The notes beneath the pieces were generated by a model that saw only the letters and a program-made list of their open reading frames with translations, was not told the DNA's origin and ran no database searches. From contig CM045770.1 in NCBI GenBank assembly GCA_025200525.1, positions 135,498,200 to 135,562,199 on the forward strand: 64,000 nt of DNA. The letters are read 5' to 3'. Below are positions 58,156-64,000 of this stretch, in pieces. A program made the translations under genes and the position numbers. This stretch comes from Camellia lanceoleosa (Eukaryota; Streptophyta; Magnoliopsida; Ericales; Theaceae). Within the stretch, counting starts at the first letter, position 1; each line of letters starts with the position of its first letter.

Positions 58156-60598
58156 ATGGTGAAGAAAAAAACCGAAGAAACTGAGACTACTAACGCCATC
58201 CAAGTAAGAGAAGATACAGGTTTCCCTATTGGGTTTCCTGAGTTTAGGAAAGACATGTAAGTCATTGTAGACAGCCAATCAGTGGCAGCCAGGTATGGAG
58301 AAGGACTGAAAGATGGTCAGGACACGACCAATGAAGGCCAGCATCGTGGCCTGACAGTTGAATAGGTAGAGAAAATGATTGCCCAGCTTGGTTATACCTT
58401 TGAAATGAGGCCAGAACAACTCACACGCTCAGAATGCTTGGGGGATTCAGCCCTACTCCTAGTCCTTTACTAGCGGCCAAAGTGGTAGCATAGGTTACTA
58501 AGGTATAATTCCAAACTCCTAAGGAATGTAAGATTCATTAGGGTAGTTTATGTTTTTATAAGCCTCCAACTCTCCAAGAGGAGGAGCAAGAAAGGTTTTA
58601 AATGAACCCTAACAAGACATATAAAGAAGCTAAAATTAATATCAATTATGAAGGGCAATCTGGTCCTTTTAAGCTTTCTCTCAAAGAGAGGCCTCGGAAA
58701 GGAAATCACATTATAACCCAACTTTTGAAATGAACAATAGACAAATGCAAAGGAGGGAAAAATTGGCTCCCAGAACAGGAAGAACCAATAAATGACAAAA
58801 CCAAGCCTATGCCAAGGGGCAATTTAGAGCCCCAGGGTATGAGGAACTTGCCATCGACAGACCAAGGTTAGGGCATTACAACTTTGAGAGGTTTAGACAA
58901 CCAAATTATGATAACCCAAGGCCAAGAGGTAACCAAAGACCTAGACAGCAAACTTATTAGGAGTAGGGCTTTAGAAATCATGAGCCACAAAGAGGGCTTG
59001 GACCAACCCCTCAGTATTTTGAGGAAGGAGGTTTTTGTTTTCACCCACCTCGATAGCAGTACTTCCAACTGTATGAGGGCTTCGTTGCACCAAACCTTCG
59101 GCCACAAATAAATGAAGGGATGGGATATAACGCCTATCATGAGAAGCCAAACTTTGAGCTAATCTAGATTAATAGACACCAGATCGTGGAAATAATTCAA
59201 GAAATGTATGGCCCAGGCCTAAAAAAGCCTAATAGGCTAATGTTTAGAAAGTCATACCCTTATTGGGTGAATGAAACTCCCCTTCTTAGGAACTTTAAAA
59301 TGCCTAAATTCTCCTTATTCACTGGGGAAGAGAAGCAATCGACCATAGAACATATATGAAGGTTTACCATGCAATGCGGAGAGGCTAACTCAACTAACAT
59401 AAAGCTTTGCCTTTTCCTACATTCATTATCAAAAGTAGCTTTTATGTGATTTATCAACCTGTCAGAAAACTCAGTCCCATGAACAATTCTATAAAACTGA
59501 GCCAGACATAAGCAAGGTGGATCTAGCCAAGTTTAGACAAAAGCAGGAGGAATCCGCAAAACAGTACATCGATAGGTTCAAAAAGGCTAGAAACAGGTGC
59601 CATGTCTATATGTCTGAGATAGAGGTGATAAGGTTGGCCTAAAATGGTCTCGATTTTGAACTAAGGAAAAAGTTTGAGGAATGGAATTCTGGGATTTATT
59701 TGAACTTTCATCTAGGGCAACTAATTATGAGTCCATCATTGAGGAAGAGCAGCAAATGTGGGCTACTTTCCTAGGAACATATTATCAGGATATAGAATTG
59801 GAAACATAAATAGACATAGATATTGCTCAAATAATTGACAAAACACCAGTGACTCGTAAAGCCTTAAAAAAGGAAAATAAACCAATAAACATGCCTTCTA
59901 TCCAGCTAGCTAGAAAAAATGTGCCAATGACACATTGATAGTACTCCTTTGATTTATCGAAGGCAGATGCTTTGTTCGATGAGTTATTAGCTGGGAGGTT
60001 TCTGAGATTATCTCTAGGCCATAATATCCTAAAAGAAATATATAGAGCCGGTAAAGAATACTGTAAATGGAATAATTCGTTTAGACATTCAACTAATAAT
60101 TGCGTAACTTTTCACAATTGTGTGCAGGATTTAATTCAAAAGGGAATGCTGAAATATGTTGAAAAAGACAAAGGAGTTATGGCTGTCGATGAGAATCCTT
60201 TTCCAAAGGTGGTGGACATAAATATGGTGTCTATTAGGCTGAATGATCAAACTAAAAATCCAAAAGTATTATTAAGCAAGCTGGAAATGGTTCACAATCT
60301 AAGGAAAAAAATTCTGGCTGAAGGAAAGAAGCCAGTTGGTCATCAGGACCAGTTTATATGTTTCAGGTGCAGGGTTGAAAGAGAGAAAGCACAGGCTGTT
60401 GTGACCAACAAAGTGCAGAAGCAAATGAAGGATTGTGGCCTAAGGTTTAACACCATGGGCCAGAATGATTTACAAATATTTAATGGTGCGGAGCTGCTGT
60501 ATGATGGGATGGACCCAGTTGTTTGTACCATAGAAGTGGTAGATTATGGAGAGCATGATGTGCCCTTTCTTTACCAAAGGCTACTAATGAATCCTTGA
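58156..60598 (+). pseudogene. Gag of the Tat element
   Basis: Opens at 58156 with MVKKKTEETETTNAIQ. Landmarks: LRNFKMPKFSLFTGEE near 59290, RFTMQCGEANSTNIKL near 59360, GMEFWDLFELSSRATNYES near 59690, then in the 208-codon frame 59972-60598 the motif YCKWNNSFRHSTNNCVTF, a Tat-type zinc knuckle with the usual His of CKWHN changed to Asn. More than ten stops or shifts lie between 58258 and 59940. The order matches Gag of plant Tat elements. Confidence 0.82.
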
Positions 60599-61485
60599 TT
60601 GGAAGAGCTAGTGCAGTTAAAACATATTCGAGGTAGCATAAACAACAAAAGTAGAGTGGCCAACTGAGGAATTTTAGGGTTCAAATGACCTATAATGAGC
60701 CAATGAGAAATCAAGAGGATAGGACATACTCGCACGACCTAGAGTAGAGACCAAAAGAAGCCATGATTGCCAGGCCATATAGTAGCCCAGCAGAACCTAG
60801 GCCAATTAGGGAGTCAAGGCTGGAGCAGCCTAGAATGATCAAACCCCTAGTGCCACCACACTATGGTTGGAAGGGAGTGGTGCATCCAAAGTTCCCTAGG
60901 GGTGGTTAGAGACCTATGGATGAAAAAAGAACACAAAAGAGAAGATAGTAGAGAAAGTTTCATGCAATGAAGTCCAGACTTGAAAATCAAGGCATGAAAC
61001 CACCAAGGGCCAAAACCTAAACTGGTCTAGGGAAAAAAGAGGTAATGAAACTTATACACCAAAAGATACAGTAATACTAACCCATGGGGCATCACTGAGG
61101 AGACTCCTAAGCCATCGATATCGTATGAGGGACCCATACCCATCACAAAGGAAACTTTGTTAAGGTAGAGGATTAGAGAACTGGAGAAAGAATTGCAAGT
61201 TGATAATCAAGCCATGAAAAAAAGCCAACAAGTGGCTCCAGAAATGAAGATGATAGAGCCTATCGATATGGAAAAGGATGAGGTTAAGTCAGAAATTTCT
61301 GGAGACTTTAGAGAGAAAATGGCCATTCAGTTTAGCAGTTTTCCTTTCACTGATTGCAATGTGGTCATGGCCATCCCTAAGAGTTTTCGAGCCGAGGCTA
61401 GACCCGGCTAGCATATCTAGTGGGTGATGTGGAAGACTTAATAGAAATAGTGGCCTAGATAGCAGAACCTAAGGCTAAAGTAGCG
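60599..61485 (+). other. Gag-protease linker of the Tat element
   Basis: Decayed linker coding sequence with short open pieces (for example 61193-61411: VKSEISGDFREK, FPFTDCNVVMAIP). No domain recognised. Confidence 0.5.
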
Positions 61486-61884
61486 AGGTCAATAGAGGTA
61501 GTCAAGTATGTCGATAGGGACCAAGTGGTGCTGCAAAAGCCTAGAGAGGAATTAATTAAACACCTAAAGCCTTTATATGTACAAGTGCATTTGGATGGAG
61601 TGCCTATCGACAGAGTCTTGGTTGACAATGAAGCCATCGTTAATATCCTTCCTTCTAAGACACTGAGGATGTTAGGAAAGACGGTGGATGACTTGATGCC
61701 TATTGACATGTCTATTAGTAATTTTGTAAGAGGCTCTTTTGATGCTAAAGGAGTAATAGTCTTAAAGTTACAGATTGGAGCAAGGGCCATGAGTACAACT
61801 TTCTCTGTGGTCGACTCTACCTTTAACTATAATCTGTTGCTAGGAAGAGATTGGATCCATTTGAATGGATCTGTGCCATCTTAG
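61486..61884 (+). pseudogene. Protease of the Tat element
   Basis: Retropepsin-like fold: LKPLYVQVHLDGVPIDR, active-site region VLVDNEAIVNILP near 61615-61655, TMRMLGK-like helix and TFNYNLLLGRDWIH near 61830. The active-site motif D-x-G is D-N-E here, so the catalytic glycine is lost. The frame is open from 61525 to 61884. It lies between Gag and RT as expected. Confidence 0.82.
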
Positions 61885-62649
61885 TTACATCAGGCTCTCA
61901 TCTTCCTAACTAGCCAAGAGGGAAGTAAGCCGCATGGAAAGGATGGCATGGAGGTTTACTAGGCTAATGTTAACCCTTTCATAGCAGGTGTGCACAACAT
62001 TAAGGCAGTGTCGTATGAAGAAAAGTTATAACTAGTAGAGGTGCTTTCTGAAGAGTTGAAGTCACAAGGAAGGGATATGACTCCTGAGGAATTTCAAGCC
62101 TACATAGATGAGGGGTTCTGACAGATTGGTCAGGACTGGGCCAAGCCTAGCCTGATGCAAAGGAGGCAGGGTAAGCCAATTATTGAGCTGGTGACTGAAC
62201 AAGATTGTTGAATAATGAGTACAGTGATTGATAATGAACAGGACATTAGTATAATTAGGTCTACTTTCTTTATATTGTTTTGTTTATTTTTAGCAAATAA
62301 GGTCAACCTTAGAGTTTTACCTTTATGCTTATGGGCTAAATGTGTAATTGACAATAGCCCTCTTAGTTATGGAGAGGCCTAGTTAGAACATTTGCAGGCA
62401 ACACTTGCTAAGTTAGATGATCTCAAAGCGGATGTGCAGGATCTCTTAGAAGAATTTAACTTAAAGGATAAAGCCCGTAAGAGGTCCATCTTTATCAATG
62501 CATGGTTGGCTAATAAAGCAAGGAAAAGCTAGTTGGCCTTCTTTCTGATTATATCGATTGTTTTGCATGGAATTATGATGAAATGCCTAGTTTAGAAAGA
62601 TCATTAGTTGAGCATAAGCTCCTAATACGAAGTAATTAAGTTCCTCATA
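61885..62649 (+). other. Protease-RT linker of the Tat element
   Basis: Decayed coding sequence with many stops. PEEFQAYIDEGF near 62090 is readable, but no domain can be assigned. Confidence 0.45.
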
Positions 62650-63295
62650 AACAACCCCCATGAAGAATAACTAATGAGGTAGTGCTATTAGTTAAAGAAG
62701 AAATTAAAAGATTGCTTAATGGCAAATTAAGAGTCTGCATAGACTTTAGGAACTTGAACACTGCAACCCCCAAAGATGAGTACCCAATGCTTATGGTTGA
62801 TCTACTAGTAGATTCAGCAGCCAAGCATGAAATGTTGCCTTTTATGGATGGACATACTGGGTACAACCAGATATTTATCAACACAGAAGACATCCACAAA
62901 ACAGTTTTAGGAGTCCTGGGGCTTTAGGAACTTTTGAATGAGTTTTTATGCCCTTTGGTTTAAAAAATGTAAGTGCAACCTACTAGAGGGCCATGAACTT
63001 AATCTTTCATGATCTGATTGGAAAATTTTTAGAAGTATATATAGACGATGTGGCCATCAAGTTAGAAAGTTTTGAGGAGCATCTAGACCACCTTCCACAG
63101 ACCTTTCAAAGGATGAGGTCTTACAAGCTAAAAATGAACCCATTAAAGTGTGCATTTGGGGTTTCTACTGAAAATTTCTTAGGTTTCTTGGTTCATCAAA
63201 AGGGTATTGAGGTGGATGCAAATAAGGCCAAAGCTATCTTGGCACCACCACCAACCAACAAGAGAGAGAGATGTAGAGCTTTCTGGGTAAGGTGA
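62650..63295 (+). pseudogene. Reverse transcriptase of the Tat element, with in-frame deletion
   Basis: LLVKEEIKRLLNGKLRVCIDFRNLN begins at 62685; between LL and GKLRV roughly 20 residues usual in Tat RTs are missing without loss of frame. Then ATPKDEYPM and LPFMDGHTGYNQIFIN (first catalytic Asp region). Stops and a shift occur at 62925-62990. The second block (62993-63295) has the catalytic box VYIDDVAIK and LKMNPLKCAFGVS. This is clearly the Tat/Ogre-type RT but is non-functional. Confidence 0.87.
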
Positions 63296-64000
63296 ATTTC
63301 CTAAGGAGGTTCATAGCTAATTTGACTGGGTAAACTTTGGCCTTCGGACTTTTGGTGAAAGCCAAGTTAGATATGGATTTTAACTAGGGGAAGCCTTAGT
63401 AAGGGGCTTTCGATGTAATTAAGAAATATTTAATGAACCCACCTGTTTTGATGCCTCCCATCAAGGGAAAGCCACTGAAATTGTATATTTTAGCATGTAA
63501 AGGGTCCATTGGGTGCCTATTAGCTCAGGATAATGAGAGTGGCAATGAGCAAGCCATTTACTATCTTAATAGAAGGTTAAATGATGCAGAGACCAGATAT
63601 AGTTCAGTAGAAAAACTATGTTCGGCTTTATATTTCGCTGCCATCAAGCTAAGGCGTTACATGTTACCCTCAGAGGTGTGTGTAGTGGCCCAAACTGATG
63701 TTATTAAGTACATGTTGTTTAAGCCTATAATGAGGAGAGATACAAGGCAAATGGCTTTTGGCGTTAATAGAATATTGCTTCAAATATGTTCCTCAGAAGG
63801 CTATTAAGGGCCAAGCCTTCGTTGATTTCCTAGTTGAGTACCCTTGTTCTTCCGTCGATGAGGATTTATTTGAGGTAAATTATGTAGAAAATACCCCTTG
63901 GAGGCTAATGTTTGACTGCTCTAAGATAGAAGAGGGTGTTGGAGCTGTTGTTGTGTTTGTAGCACTCAATGGACAAGTGCATCAGTTTTTCTATCAATTG
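63296..64000 (+). pseudogene. Connection, RNase H and start of a second RNase H of the Tat element
   Basis: Connection segment (FLRRFIANLTG near 63300) with stops, then the first RNase H in the open frame 63433-63807 (LYILACKGSIGCLLAQD, QAIYYLNRRLNDAETRYSS, KLCSALYFAAIKLRRYML). After a shift near 63790, VPQKAIKGQAFVDFLVEY leads into WRLMFDCSKIEEGVGAVVVF, the start of a second, archaeal-type RNase H known from the Tat lineage; the usual DGS at its start is DCS here. The frame is open to the window edge. Confidence 0.83.

Larger units (their letters stand above)
47983..64000 (+). mobile_element. Tat-lineage Ty3 retrotransposon, 3' part beyond the window
   Basis: The 5' LTR starts TGTTGGTGCTAAAATTTGG at 47983 and ends TTTGATAACA at 58115, interrupted at 48806-57394 by a Harbinger transposon; without it the LTR is about 1.5 kb. 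Primer binding site, gag, protease, RT and RNase H follow on the plus strand, and a second RNase H begins at about 63870. The second RNase H and protein motifs place it in the Tat lineage. Integrase and the 3' LTR are outside the window. All ORFs are decayed. Confidence 0.88.

Overview
This is plant nuclear DNA made almost entirely of transposable elements. The chromovirus, Tat-lineage and L1 families, the PIF/Harbinger transposon with GT-AG introns, and a relic of a CIN-type TCP transcription factor all point to a flowering plant, probably a eudicot; the species cannot be named from the sequence. I see no intact host gene, no tRNA or rRNA gene and no CRISPR array. Nearly every coding region carries stops or frameshifts, so most entries are pseudogenes.

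Layout. 1-7616 (minus): L1-type LINE (LINE-A) running off the left edge, with a 2.4-kb solo LTR (3738-6163) inserted between its two ORFs. 8237-10632: probable non-autonomous Helitron. 10911-11875: Mutator-like MITE. 12055-12843: diverged TIR element with a gene-like GC/CT-rich core. 13645-13804: Tourist-like MITE. 13971-18442: second LINE (LINE-B) with both target-site duplications, an RRM-bearing ORF1 and an inverted piece of ORF2. 19460-20988: Mutator-like TIR element with CACTA-like sequence inside. 22283-31747: a complete but pol-less Tat/Retand-like Ty3 element whose gag-pro reads minus, while an intron-containing gene and a second related ORF read plus, separated by three tandem arrays. 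34167-34330: decayed TCP domain. 34490-46060 (minus): Tekay-like chromovirus with two about 1.9-2.0 kb LTRs and a chromodomain, its reverse transcriptase split by another solo LTR (38859-41387). 47983-64000 (plus): Tat-lineage Ty3 element running off the right edge; its 5' LTR is split by a PIF/Harbinger transposon (48806-57394), which is itself split by a third solo LTR (48912-51540).

How the parts relate. The nesting gives a relative history: Tat LTR, then Harbinger, then solo LTR on the right; chromovirus then solo LTR in the middle; LINE-A then solo LTR on the left. The three solo LTRs belong to one family that has no full-length copy here, so it seems to have been spreading late and then losing internal regions by LTR-LTR recombination. 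The most unusual object is the element at 22283-31747, with antisense genes and codon-multiple tandem arrays replacing pol. Other notable structures are the sense-inverted-sense LINE-B, a micro-inversion distinguishing the two chromovirus LTRs, and arrays of short palindromes (CGCTCGAGCG or GCACGTGC) in the LTRs. All domain calls are by eye from motif knowledge; no database search was run.
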